Source: Flavobacterium supellecticarium (GTDB lineage: Bacteria; Bacteroidota; Bacteroidia; Flavobacteriales; Flavobacteriaceae). From it: DNA of 64,000 nt. Of this stretch, positions 9,305 to 18,065 are shown piece after piece. A model generated the notes under the pieces. That model was not told the DNA's origin. It made no database searches and worked only from the letters and a program-made list of their open reading frames with translations. The stretch is from the NCBI RefSeq assembly GCF_004801375.1, contig NZ_SSNZ01000012.1, positions 1-64,000 of the forward strand. The letters run 5' to 3'. Position numbers and translations under genes: made by a program. Position 1 is the stretch's first letter. Each line of letters begins with the position of its first letter.

Positions 9305-12300
9305 ATGTCTCTTTTTTCACGTTTTTTAGTACTATTTATAATCAGCGTTATACCGGTATTCGGGCAACAGGATCCTCCCTACAAATGGTATACTTCCGAT
9401 AATGGACAATTGCCACAAAATAGTGTTAAATCGATTGTTCCGGACGAACTTGGTTTTATCTGGCTGGCAACCGAAGACGGTCTGGTTCGTTTCGACGGAC
9501 AACAATTTAAAGTATACAATAGTGAAAATATAAAAGGACTGAAATCCAATCGGATGAAGTTTATCAAAAAAAACTACAAAGGCAAAGGCCACTATGTAGC
9601 GAATGATCTCGGTCAGATTTTAAAAATTGAAACCAATCCGAAACTATACTATAAAAACGGAAAAGATATTCACCCTTTAAACGAAACCGGACGTTTGTTT
9701 GGCAACAATATCAAAATATCCACTTCTTTTTTCAAATACTACCATCGTTATGATGTTCTGATTAAGGATCAAGTATTTCAGTTTTACCCGGATAGTATCC
9801 GCTATTATTCCATTACCAATAAAAAACGGATCAGCGGTTACCCGCATAAACTGGCTCTCGATTCGGAGTTCTTTATTCTAAACAATACGCTCTATCTAAA
9901 AAGTAAAAAGCAGTATTTTGAAGTCACCCCGCAAAAGCTGATTCCTATAGAAATGGATCAACCAACAAAAGAAGACGGTAGCATCTATATCAACAATGCA
10001 ATTGATCAGGCTTTTTTGTATGCCGACGGAAATCTGTATTATCTGACAGCCGATCAAAACGGTTTGCATAAAAAACGGGTATTGGATCATTTTGATGTCC
10101 TTCAAAATAAGATTTGTGCTTTGTATTATGACGTCAAATTAAACATTCTCTATCTGGGCAGTCTTACCAAAGGTTTTCTAATTGTCCGCCCAAAATATTT
10201 TAAAAGTTATATTGACAAGCAGGATCCGGTTACGTATTCCAACATCTTATTGGATTCGACTCATGTACTCACCGGACAAGGACAGATAATTGATTATAAA
10301 GGGAACATTACCCATTTAAAGTCACCTTTACAAGGCGAAAAATATTCTTCCCTGATCGACAATAACGGCGATATCTGGACATTAGATATCCGCAACCTGT
10401 ACCGGTATAAAAAAAGTACGAATTATACCACATCCGACCGTTGGACACTTCAGTATTTTATGAGCGCGGTTTATAAAGACGAAAAAGGCCGGATCTGGAT
10501 TGGAACCACCGACAGTAAGACGTATAAAAAAGGACAACTGTATACTATTGATCCAAGTGTTGCAGCGCCCAAACTCACGCCGGTTGCCAATCTTGATTTT
10601 TCGCCCAACAACATCTATAAAGACGGAAATTCGCGAATGTTGATCGGATCGCCTTCCGGGTTGTACCATATGGATCTGAACACCAAATACATCACGCGAA
10701 ACAGCGTTATCGACGAATCGTATGTTCGTGGCATTCATTGCTCTGATGGAAATAATATTTGGGTATATACCTATAATAACGGTTTATTTCTGATCCGGAA
10801 TCACCAGGGAACCACTCACTTCCCTTTCGACAAAAACAAGTACCTCCGTTCGGCACATTGTGTAGTCGAAGACCAGAAAGGTTTTATCTGGATTCCTACA
10901 AACAAAGGATTATTTCAGGTATCCCGACAAAGTCTGTTTGATTATGCCGATAAAAAACAAAACACCATTTATTACCACTTTTACGATAAAAGTTCCGGTT
11001 TTAGTACCAATGAGTTTAATGGCGGTTGCTATCCGTGTGCTACCAATTTTCCCAATGGTTATATAGCCTTACCGTCTTTTGAAGGGCTGACTTTTTTCGA
11101 CAGCAAAAAGGTAACTCCTATCCTACCTACCAATCCGATTTATAGTAACGAAGCTAAAGTGGACGATCGTTCTGTTACTTTTAACGACACGCTCGTCATA
11201 AACCGGGATTTTAGTCGTGTAGTCATTTCCTTTAACAGTCCGTTTTACGGTAACCCGGAAAACCTCACTATTGAAGTTCGTCTGGATGGAAACGATGTCC
11301 ATCAAGACTGGACCAAAACCAGCGATAATTATACCATTTCCTATACCACTCTATATCCGGGTGAATATACCTTAACCGCTCGTAAATTAAGAGGATTCGA
11401 TTCGCAGTACGATTATAAGACCGTCACGATTATAGTTCCTCCTGCTTTTTGGCAAACCATCTGGTTTAAGAGTCTGCTACTACTCACCATAGCCTTACTG
11501 ATTTATTATGGCTTCCGCCAGCGAACCAAATACATCCGCCATCAGAACCTATTGCTCGAAAAACGAATTTCACACCGTACAACCGAATTAAAAAGCACGA
11601 TTACAGCACTCACCCAAACACAGACAGATCTGAGCGAACAGATTCATTCGCATAAAAAACTAATCGGTTCCATTACCCACGACATCAAAAGTCCGCTAAA
11701 ATACATGGCTTTAACCGGGAAATACCTGTATGAAAACCTGGATCGCGATAACCCCGACTTTCAGGAAAACATCAAAACCATGTATACGTCGTCGTTCGAA
11801 TTGTACCACTTTGTAAACAACCTGTTGGAATATTCTAAAATCTATCTGAATAAAGACAATTTACAAAATGAGACTTTTGCACTTCGTGATTTGATCAATG
11901 AAAAAATAAAACTCTTCTATCCGATTGCAAAATCAAAACGCAACGAATTGGAAAATACAGTTTCAGACACCATTTATCTGAACCTCAACAAACAGCTTTT
12001 TACGATCATTCTGCATAATTTGCTGGATAATGCGATCAAAAACACGATTAATGGAACGATTCGTTTTAGTGCAGTTCAGGACAAGCACTCCACTCGTATT
12101 ACCCTTGTGGATACCGGATGTGGCATGCATCCGGAAATGTTACACTATTACCAGACATTGGCTCAGAAAATGAAATCCGAAAGTGACCGGAAACAATTTA
12201 CCAAAGGAATTGGTTTCCATATTATAATCGAATTACTACATCTGGTTCATGGAGACATCACTTTGGAAAGCGAAGTGGGGAAAGGAACAACCATTACACT

Positions 12301-12313
12301 AATCCTAAAATAG
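9305..12313 (+). CDS. Membrane sensor histidine kinase with Reg_prop/Y_Y_Y periplasmic sensor
   Basis: I start at the ATG at 9305, which gives a clean signal peptide (MSLFSRFLVLFIISVIPVFG-Q) and a protein of 1,002 residues; the frame is open further upstream. The exported part is a two-component-regulator-propeller (motifs such as GFIWLATEDGLVRFDG and GFIWIPTNKGLFQVS), followed by a Y_Y_Y-like beta domain (about 640-705). One transmembrane helix (about 715-738) and a coiled coil come next, then HisKA with ITHDIKSPL (His near 789) and HATPase_c with N box LHNLLDNAIKN, DTGCGM and GIGFHI. There is no receiver or AraC output domain, unlike the classic hybrid systems with this sensor. The convergent response regulator seven bases on is the obvious partner. 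Confidence 0.93.
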   Translation: MSLFSRFLVLFIISVIPVFGQQDPPYKWYTSDNGQLPQNSVKSIVPDELGFIWLATEDGLVRFDGQQFKVYNSENIKGLKSNRMKFIKKNYKGKGHYVANDLGQILKIETNPKLYYKNGKDIHPLNETGRLFGNNIKISTSFFKYYHRYDVLIKDQVFQFYPDSIRYYSITNKKRISGYPHKLALDSEFFILNNTLYLKSKKQYFEVTPQKLIPIEMDQPTKEDGSIYINNAIDQAFLYADGNLYYLTADQNGLHKKRVLDHFDVLQNKICALYYDVKLNILYLGSLTKGFLIVRPKYFKSYIDKQDPVTYSNILLDSTHVLTGQGQIIDYKGNITHLKSPLQGEKYSSLIDNNGDIWTLDIRNLYRYKKSTNYTTSDRWTLQYFMSAVYKDEKGRIWIGTTDSKTYKKGQLYTIDPSVAAPKLTPVANLDFSPNNIYKDGNSRMLIGSPSGLYHMDLNTKYITRNSVIDESYVRGIHCSDGNNIWVYTYNNGLFLIRNHQGTTHFPFDKNKYLRSAHCVVEDQKGFIWIPTNKGLFQVSRQSLFDYADKKQNTIYYHFYDKSSGFSTNEFNGGCYPCATNFPNGYIALPSFEGLTFFDSKKVTPILPTNPIYSNEAKVDDRSVTFNDTLVINRDFSRVVISFNSPFYGNPENLTIEVRLDGNDVHQDWTKTSDNYTISYTTLYPGEYTLTARKLRGFDSQYDYKTVTIIVPPAFWQTIWFKSLLLLTIALLIYYGFRQRTKYIRHQNLLLEKRISHRTTELKSTITALTQTQTDLSEQIHSHKKLIGSITHDIKSPLKYMALTGKYLYENLDRDNPDFQENIKTMYTSSFELYHFVNNLLEYSKIYLNKDNLQNETFALRDLINEKIKLFYPIAKSKRNELENTVSDTIYLNLNKQLFTIILHNLLDNAIKNTINGTIRFSAVQDKHSTRITLVDTGCGMHPEMLHYYQTLAQKMKSESDRKQFTKGIGFHIIIELLHLVHGDITLESEVGKGTTITLILK

Positions 12314-12319
12314 TCGTTT

Positions 12320-12961
12320 TTAGTTATTTTCGTAAAGTTTAAAGAGATCAGCCAGAGAAACGACATTTTTGACCTCGAGTTTTTCAAAAATCCGGCCTTT
12401 ATAAGTACTTACTGTTGACATCTGGATATTGAGGTGATTGGCAATTTCAAGATTCCCATAACCATTCACCAACAGGCGACTAATTTCCAGTTCCCTGTTG
12501 GAAAGGCGTTCCAGCGGATTGGTTTGGGAAACATTGTTTAACAGGTCGTTGATCAGTTTGTCTTTCAGACTGTCGCTGATATATTTTCCGGTAGTCAGGA
12601 CTTTTCGAACAGCTTCGACAATTTCTTCCTCGTTCCCCAGTTTATTCAGATAGCCATTGGCTCCCGAATTAAGGTATCGCATCGCATACAAATCTTCTTC
12701 AAAAGCCGAAAACATCAGAATTTTCACATTAGGATCGATTCCTCTGATTTTTTCGATCATTAAAACATTATTGCCTCCGGGTAAATTGATGTCCAGAATA
12801 ATCAGGTCGAAAGTAGTTACAACCATTTTTTCCAAAACCCCGTTTAAGGTATCGGTCTGGTTGATAATGATATTCGGTAACGAATATTTCAGGATCAACG
12901 ACACGCCCTGTCTTACCACACTATGGTCATCGGCTATCAGTATGTTATATTCGGAAGTCAT
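12320..12961 (-). CDS. NarL/LuxR-family response regulator
   Basis: The 213-residue protein has a receiver domain with acidic pair ADDHS and phosphoacceptor Asp in LIILDINLPGG, followed by a LuxR-type helix-turn-helix (LSNRELEISRLLVNGYGNLEIANHLNIQ, residues about 149-210). Its 3' end faces the 3' end of the sensor kinase with six bases between stops, an unusual tail-to-tail arrangement for a cognate pair. A near-perfect Bacteroidetes -7 element lies about 28 bp upstream of the start. The PAS protein upstream on the same strand may also feed this regulator. Confidence 0.93.
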   Translation of the reverse strand: MTSEYNILIADDHSVVRQGVSLILKYSLPNIIINQTDTLNGVLEKMVVTTFDLIILDINLPGGNNVLMIEKIRGIDPNVKILMFSAFEEDLYAMRYLNSGANGYLNKLGNEEEIVEAVRKVLTTGKYISDSLKDKLINDLLNNVSQTNPLERLSNRELEISRLLVNGYGNLEIANHLNIQMSTVSTYKGRIFEKLEVKNVVSLADLFKLYENN

Positions 12962-12988
12962 GCAGATGGAAGGAAGTTGGTTTCCTCA

Positions 12989-13027
12989 CAAAGATATATT
13001 TTTTTATTCCTTTCCTTATATAAGGAA
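12989..13027 (-). promoter_or_regulatory. Promoter (TATCTTTG) and 16-bp palindrome upstream of the response regulator
   Basis: On the minus strand 12996-12989 reads TATCTTTG, matching the Bacteroidetes -7 consensus TAnnTTTG, 28 bp before the ATG. Immediately upstream, 13012-13027 is the perfect palindrome TTCCTTATATAAGGAA, located where the -33 region and an operator would be. Binding by any particular regulator is inference. Confidence 0.5.
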
Positions 13028-13060
13028 CCCTAAAAAGTACTGCAATTATTCCATTGTTTC

Positions 13061-13792
13061 CTACAAATTGGTATAATAACTGCCATCCGGGTTTTCGCTG
13101 GCCGCAAGCAACAACTCGTACTCTTCATTTTTCATTTTATGTACATATTGATTTAGCTCGCGCGTATATAAATTCAACAGATCTGCCGATTCTTTCATTC
13201 CCTCGATCAGCATTCGCAACTCGTCCTGATTTAACTGTGTTTCTTTTAACAAATCGGACACGCCTAAAATCTGCGTAACCGGTTGTCGTACTTCATGGGA
13301 TATTTTAAAAAGAATTTTTTCCAGTCTTCGGATTCTTTTTTCGCGTTGTTCGTCCAGTTTCTTTTTCTCGTCAATCGGAACGCGAATTGAAAAATACTGT
13401 GTGATTTTATTATGGACGTCAAAAACCGGAAAGATAATCGAATATACCCAGTAATAACTTCCGTCTTTTGCTTTGTTTCGAATTTCACCATCCCATACAT
13501 TACCGTTACCAATGGTCTTCCACATGGTTTTAAAAAACGTTTTCGGATGATGCCCGGAGTTTAGTATCCGATGGTTTTTCCCCAGTAATTCCGTTTCTTC
13601 ATATTTAGAAATTTCGCAGAATTTCTGATTGGCATAGATGATATTTCCCTTGATGTCCGTGATTGAAGAAATAATATTAAAACTGCTGTCTTCCGAATTC
13701 TTGTCCAGTAAAATCCGAAGATCCTTTATACTCTTTTGCATTATAAAAATCGTCGATTGTAATTTGCTCAATAATGAAGTTACAAACTTCAT
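13061..13792 (-). CDS. PAS protein with histidine-kinase dimerisation domain but no ATPase domain
   Basis: The 243-residue cytoplasmic protein has one PAS domain (about 30-150; ITDIKGNIIYANQKFCEISKY, and a PAC-like SYYWVYSIIFPVFD). A coiled coil and a HisKA-like H box, KISHEVRQPVTQILG (His near 173), follow. It then ends about 70 residues later without any HATPase_c motif; the stop at 13061 is clean and no kinase-like frame continues beyond it. It could be a phosphotransfer or decoy partner for kinases nearby, or a regulator that dimerises with them. An internal Met at about residue 18 is an alternative start. Confidence 0.85.
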   Translation of the reverse strand: MKFVTSLLSKLQSTIFIMQKSIKDLRILLDKNSEDSSFNIISSITDIKGNIIYANQKFCEISKYEETELLGKNHRILNSGHHPKTFFKTMWKTIGNGNVWDGEIRNKAKDGSYYWVYSIIFPVFDVHNKITQYFSIRVPIDEKKKLDEQREKRIRRLEKILFKISHEVRQPVTQILGVSDLLKETQLNQDELRMLIEGMKESADLLNLYTRELNQYVHKMKNEEYELLLAASENPDGSYYTNL

Positions 13793-14042
13793 CCCCTAAA
13801 AACAAATTTACAAAATGCAACCACTGTCCGACTTAAAAAAGGCATCTTTTTAACGATTATTGAATGTACCCTCAAAACAACTACAATTCGTTATATTTCT
13901 TCATTTTTTTTAAGATAAAAAACATACTTTACAAAAAACTACTCTTAAAATCACGACACAGCGTTTTACAAAAAGCATAAAAAAAGACAGAATAAAAGTC
14001 CGTTTAAAGTTTACAAAAGTCCTTTTCTAAGCATCCGTTTAT

Positions 14043-14549
14043 TTATTCCCGATGATGCACACAAAGTTTGCTTGCGTGCAATGTTCTGTTTTTACATTGT
14101 TTCCCTTTTTGGGTTATTCCGTTACAGCGCACTGAAAAACCTTTTAATTCACCACTATAACATTCCTCCAGCGTTGCCAGAATACTAATCCGGTATTCCA
14201 GTCCGTTTGTCTGAAATTCTGTAAACCGGTCGTCATTAAAAAAGACACCCTGAAAGTCTTGTATCACCGTATGATCTTCATTCCGGATTTCTTTTAGATA
14301 TCCTTTTTCCACTTTGATCGTCAGATTGTGTTTGGAAGCATTTTTGGCTTCCGGATCATTAATCGATACCGTAGCACAATAGTCACCGTTAAGGCTTGTA
14401 TCGGGTTCGTTTATCACGACTACTTTCGAAGGCGTTGCCATGAGTCCGGCGGGGATTGTTTCCGTTTCTTCGTTTAGCAGCAGCTCTTTATCCTGACAAG
14501 ACACCAGAATAAGTATACAAAACAGATAATAGGGTAATTTTGTTTTCAT
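14043..14549 (-). CDS. Lipoprotein with C-terminal Cys/His motif (DUF5763-like)
   Basis: I use the ATG at 14549, giving 168 residues with a lipobox (CILILVSC-QDK). The middle part is predicted beta-rich and unrecognised. The C-terminus has a compact motif, RCNGITQKGKQCKNRTLHAS then LCVHH, that is C-x(8)-C-x(10)-C-x2-H. This resembles the short zinc-knuckle-like tails found on many Bacteroidetes proteins. It follows the exported EEP nuclease by 47 bp and is probably the last gene of the 18.6-14.0 kb operon. Confidence 0.75.
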   Translation of the reverse strand: MKTKLPYYLFCILILVSCQDKELLLNEETETIPAGLMATPSKVVVINEPDTSLNGDYCATVSINDPEAKNASKHNLTIKVEKGYLKEIRNEDHTVIQDFQGVFFNDDRFTEFQTNGLEYRISILATLEECYSGELKGFSVRCNGITQKGKQCKNRTLHASKLCVHHRE

Positions 14550-14596
14550 GGGTTTTGTTTTAATTTGAATATCCGTTACCAATAATTTGCTTCAAA

Positions 14597-15397
14597 TCAC
14601 AATAGCAAAAAAGTACAACCAATCGGAATATGATCGGAAACTTTTCGGGCCAGTGCCAGGCTTTCGAATTTCGTATAAAAAAGATGCGCTTTTTTATTTA
14701 GCAACTTAATTTTCTTTGCATTATAAAAAATATTATCAAATTCCGATGCCAGACAATCCTGAGCTATGCAGCGTTGTCTAAGCGAGGTTTTCTGATTCCG
14801 GAACACCGGTTGGAACCCCATTCCTTTTAACGGATTAAAAACGGTATGGGATTCCGGGCAATTAAAGTCGCCGGCAAATACCAAATTATGTTCCGATAAC
14901 CGCAATGGGATTTTTTTAAAATGTTTGATTTCGGTTTCGGGTTGCCGGCTTTTGGTAATCGCGTGAAAATTGACCACTGTAAACAACTTTCCTTTATAGG
15001 AAAATGTGCCGTAATACGGCTCCCGATCGATTTCGAGTTGAAAAACCGGATCCAATTCGGCTTTTACTTTCCTGATACGGGCTGTTTTCCAGAGAAACGC
15101 ATAGCGTTCGGTTTTATAGGATGATCCGGTCGTTGGTGCGCTCACGGTATAATCCCATTTGTCTCCGGTGCGATTAAGTGCCGTAGCCAATCGGGCAACC
15201 GCCTGTGCGCCGCCAAATCCTGCTACAACTTCCTGAATCGCCACCACATCATATTCCTTGACGGTATTTGCTATAAAAGCTATGGTTTCCGGCTGTTTTC
15301 GTTTTCCGAAATCGGATAAATTCCAACTACAAAATTTTATCTGAGCCGAAACAAGACAACTGTATAACAGGATAAAAAAGAAAACGCTATGCCTCAT
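14597..15397 (-). CDS. Exported endonuclease/exonuclease/phosphatase (EEP, DNase I-like) protein
   Basis: The 266-residue protein starts with a signal peptide (MRHSVFFFILLYSCLVSA-Q). It carries the EEP catalytic signature: KFCSWNLSDFG, the metal-binding Glu in VVAIQEVV, AGDFNCP and the terminal SDHIPIGC. Members cleave nucleic acids or phosphoesters; a secreted DNase is the simplest reading. It has 13 or so extra residues with cysteines (RQRCIAQDCLA) that might form a disulphide. It follows the vWA-like lipoprotein by 38 bp and precedes a lipoprotein. No T9SS sorting domain is present, so it should stay in the periplasm unless exported otherwise. Confidence 0.87.
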   Translation of the reverse strand: MRHSVFFFILLYSCLVSAQIKFCSWNLSDFGKRKQPETIAFIANTVKEYDVVAIQEVVAGFGGAQAVARLATALNRTGDKWDYTVSAPTTGSSYKTERYAFLWKTARIRKVKAELDPVFQLEIDREPYYGTFSYKGKLFTVVNFHAITKSRQPETEIKHFKKIPLRLSEHNLVFAGDFNCPESHTVFNPLKGMGFQPVFRNQKTSLRQRCIAQDCLASEFDNIFYNAKKIKLLNKKAHLFYTKFESLALARKVSDHIPIGCTFLLL

Positions 15398-15435
15398 ATC
15401 ATTGTAATTAAAAAATCAATTCAACTGGTAGTCGG

Positions 15436-16356
15436 TTATTTTTGTTGAGCGATAAAATCTTTAATTATTTTTTCCATATTAGCGGGCAATTCAGCACCTC
15501 TGACTTTAGGGTTGTTCACCTTCATTTCTTTAAGCCATTTTTCCCAGTACGCTATAATCACCGCTTCTTCATTCGTATTCTTTGTATCCGGATTGATCCC
15601 TAAAACCAAAACTTCCAGATTGGACAAATTGGTTGCGGCTTTAATAAATCCGAAATTGCCGGCATCCATTTTTTCTTTCCAGTTGGCATCATTCAGCTTA
15701 TTATTCCGAATGGTCTTCGAAAGCAGATAATTCGTTCTGTTGCCGTCTTTTAATTCAGATCCTTTATTAAAAATATAACCGTCGGTTAGAATGATTAAAA
15801 TATTACGGCTATTTGCCTCAATACAATAATCGGCTACTTTGTTTTTAAAGAATCCCCAGATATCCGAACCAACATAAGCTTTATCTTTTATTGCCAATTC
15901 GTAAATCTGGATTGGATAATCCGTGTAAATTTTTCGGATCTCATTTAATTTTTCTTTGGATATATTGTTTTTATCCAGTCGGATTTTAAGTTTTTCAGAT
16001 ATCGCATTGATTTTGGTATTTTTAGGCTCCGGGTCAAAAAACAACTGTAACTTATCATTAACCTGGTTTATTTTTCTTTGACTGGCATGATCAGCAAAAG
16101 CCTCGGAAATAGCCTTGATATAGCGAATATCTCTTTGATAATAGTCCATTGTCTTATTGGCATGCTTGATCGGGTCGATCCGATCGGACAAATCCAAAAA
16201 GATACTGATATTATAATTTTCAGTTGGCTTGGTTCTTTCCGCTGTTTCACTGGCAACCGGTTGTTCTTTTTCGGTAGTATCGGGTGTATTCTCAATACAG
16301 GACATCGAAAATAAGGATAGCGCCAGGGCTATCGAAAGTATTATTTTTTGTTTCAT
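15436..16356 (-). CDS. vWA-like lipoprotein
   Basis: The 306-residue protein has a lipobox (ALSLFSMSC-IEN). Residues about 45-280 look like a von Willebrand A (Rossmann) fold. The strand-1 metal motif ISIFLDLSDRID has D-x-S-x-R rather than the canonical D-x-S-x-S, and the later strand ILIILTDGYI supplies the second MIDAS aspartate. It lies 12 bp downstream of the coiled-coil membrane protein and is surely co-transcribed. vWA proteins next to TerB-like proteins occur in stress and conflict systems; that link is contextual. Confidence 0.7.
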   Translation of the reverse strand: MKQKIILSIALALSLFSMSCIENTPDTTEKEQPVASETAERTKPTENYNISIFLDLSDRIDPIKHANKTMDYYQRDIRYIKAISEAFADHASQRKINQVNDKLQLFFDPEPKNTKINAISEKLKIRLDKNNISKEKLNEIRKIYTDYPIQIYELAIKDKAYVGSDIWGFFKNKVADYCIEANSRNILIILTDGYIFNKGSELKDGNRTNYLLSKTIRNNKLNDANWKEKMDAGNFGFIKAATNLSNLEVLVLGINPDTKNTNEEAVIIAYWEKWLKEMKVNNPKVRGAELPANMEKIIKDFIAQQK

Positions 16357-16368
16357 GATGTAGTAGGT

Positions 16369-17637
16369 TTATGTTTCAATCGCTATCTGTGGTTGCAGTT
16401 CGGGCTCACCCAATCCAATATCGTTTAAATGTTCTTTTGAAATGATTTCGCATAATTCCAGCAAAAGTGTTTTTTCCCGGTGTGGCAAGGCAATTTCGGC
16501 CGATACCGCCTGAAACCACCCTTCTTTATATTTATGGTGATGGTAAAAATATTCCTTAACCGGGATAATAAAACCATCGATTTTGGTTTGCAATTCGGAT
16601 ATGATTCCGTTTATGGCGGTGACTTGCTGTTTGCCTTCGTTTAATTTTTCGGTATTGGCATTTTTTACAGCTTCCAGATTGACCAGTTCTTCTTTTTTTA
16701 CCTTAATAAAGGTTTTGACTTTATCCAGGCTTTCATATTCTTTCATCATACTATCCAAAACCAATCCCCAAATGATATACACCATAAAGCCCGCAAAGAT
16801 GATCAGCCAGAATTCGGCTTCAAACAAAGCAATCTTAAGTGTATACGGTTCCGACGACGTCGTTTTATTAAAATCATAGATCTTCTTTTCAATCTGATAA
16901 GCCAATATGACATCAAATAAAAACGTCACCAAACCGAGCAGTCCTATTTTAATCCATTTCATTTTTCCTTTTTCTTTTAACAGCATATGAATCAGATATC
17001 CTAATCCCATAAACACAAAGGGAATGGTCATGATAAAAATACCCTCCAGTGAGCTGGCCTTAAACGCATTTTTTAAGGCATCGGCATCAAAAATGGCAGC
17101 CGTAAGACTATTATCATCAAACTCTTTAAAAAAAGCCGAATAACAAGCCGAAATATAGAATACCAACAGATACAAGGTAATCGGAAACAAAAAAGCCAAT
17201 CCCATATAAAACTGCACTTTGATACCTTTTCCACCTTCGATCCCGTATTTTTCCGGATGCTGACGCACCTCGACCATATCTTTCCGGGTTCTTTCTATGG
17301 TTTCGTTGAGTTCTTTTTCTTTTGCTTCGGCAATTTCAATGGTCGTTTCACATTTTTTAAGTTCAGAACGGTTGCGTTCCTGCTCTTCTCTGTAAATCTG
17401 TTTTAAGGACTCCTGTTCTACTTTTTGTTTGCGGCATTGCTCTTCAAAACTCCTGTACAGATTTTGCAGGCAGGCTTTAAAAACGATCGGTTTCCCCATC
17501 GCTTTTACGGAAGCGCCAAATCCGCGCTGGTAATGGGTTAAGCGAACCAGTTCCCGGGATCCGGTTTGCGTTTCATCCGGAAGCTGCTGCGACACTTCAT
17601 CATTTTTTAAACGAAATAACTGTTGTAATGATTTCAT
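16369..17637 (-). CDS. Four-TM membrane protein with flanking coiled coils
   Basis: I do not recognise the family. The 422-residue protein has a polar N-terminus with a conserved-looking LTHYQRGFGASVKAMGKP. A coiled coil (about 65-125) is followed by four hydrophobic helices (about 145-170, 200-222, 232-252 and 275-300), with a soluble loop between the first two. A second coiled coil (about 305-350) precedes a C-terminal soluble part (EYFYHHHKYKEGWFQAV). It starts three bases after the stop of the TerB-like gene and is followed after 12 bp by the vWA-like lipoprotein, so it may link a cytoplasmic TerB protein to a periplasmic vWA protein. Confidence 0.72.
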   Translation of the reverse strand: MKSLQQLFRLKNDEVSQQLPDETQTGSRELVRLTHYQRGFGASVKAMGKPIVFKACLQNLYRSFEEQCRKQKVEQESLKQIYREEQERNRSELKKCETTIEIAEAKEKELNETIERTRKDMVEVRQHPEKYGIEGGKGIKVQFYMGLAFLFPITLYLLVFYISACYSAFFKEFDDNSLTAAIFDADALKNAFKASSLEGIFIMTIPFVFMGLGYLIHMLLKEKGKMKWIKIGLLGLVTFLFDVILAYQIEKKIYDFNKTTSSEPYTLKIALFEAEFWLIIFAGFMVYIIWGLVLDSMMKEYESLDKVKTFIKVKKEELVNLEAVKNANTEKLNEGKQQVTAINGIISELQTKIDGFIIPVKEYFYHHHKYKEGWFQAVSAEIALPHREKTLLLELCEIISKEHLNDIGLGEPELQPQIAIET

Positions 17638-17640
17638 CCT

Positions 17641-18051
17641 TTATGCATTTAACTGGTTAATAATTTCTTCTTTCCGAATCCCTTTTTGTACGCAATCGAT
17701 AAAATAATCGGTCAGATCTTCGATATTCTCATCGAGGAATTCAAATTTTCTACAGTATTTTTTTAGCGCTTCCCTTTCATTACCGCTAATTCTGCCATTG
17801 GCCCAAATCATACGGGTCAGATCATACAGATATTCGATACGGATTTCCAGACGTTCCGGCAATACCATTCCATGCATTACGGGATGTAACAGTAGTCCCC
17901 CCAGGTCTTCTTTGGTCAATCCTTTTTCTTCCGCGAGTTGGTAGAGCATTTCCAGCTCCGATACGGAAAAATGATCATCTGACATTGCGATCTGGTATAA
18001 ACTGAGCAAATGACTTTTTAAAGCAGGAGAGATTGTAGTAGTGGTATCCAT
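17641..18051 (-). CDS. TerB-like (DjlA-N-type) protein
   Basis: Starting at the ATG at 18051 gives 136 residues; the upstream in-frame extension overlaps the previous gene and looks non-coding. The all-helical sequence has the TerB pattern: LLSLYQIAMSDDHFSVSELEMLYQLAEEKGL, then ARGI-like IWANGRISGNEREALKKYC and a final amphipathic helix. The acidic positions D-x-H-x-S-x-x-E match the metal-binding helix pair of TerB. It lies between the Cys-rich SH3b gene (14-bp gap) and the coiled-coil membrane gene (3-bp gap). No other ter genes are in the window. Confidence 0.72.
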   Translation of the reverse strand: MDTTTTISPALKSHLLSLYQIAMSDDHFSVSELEMLYQLAEEKGLTKEDLGGLLLHPVMHGMVLPERLEIRIEYLYDLTRMIWANGRISGNEREALKKYCRKFEFLDENIEDLTDYFIDCVQKGIRKEEIINQLNA

Positions 18052-18065
18052 CTTTATAATAGCTT

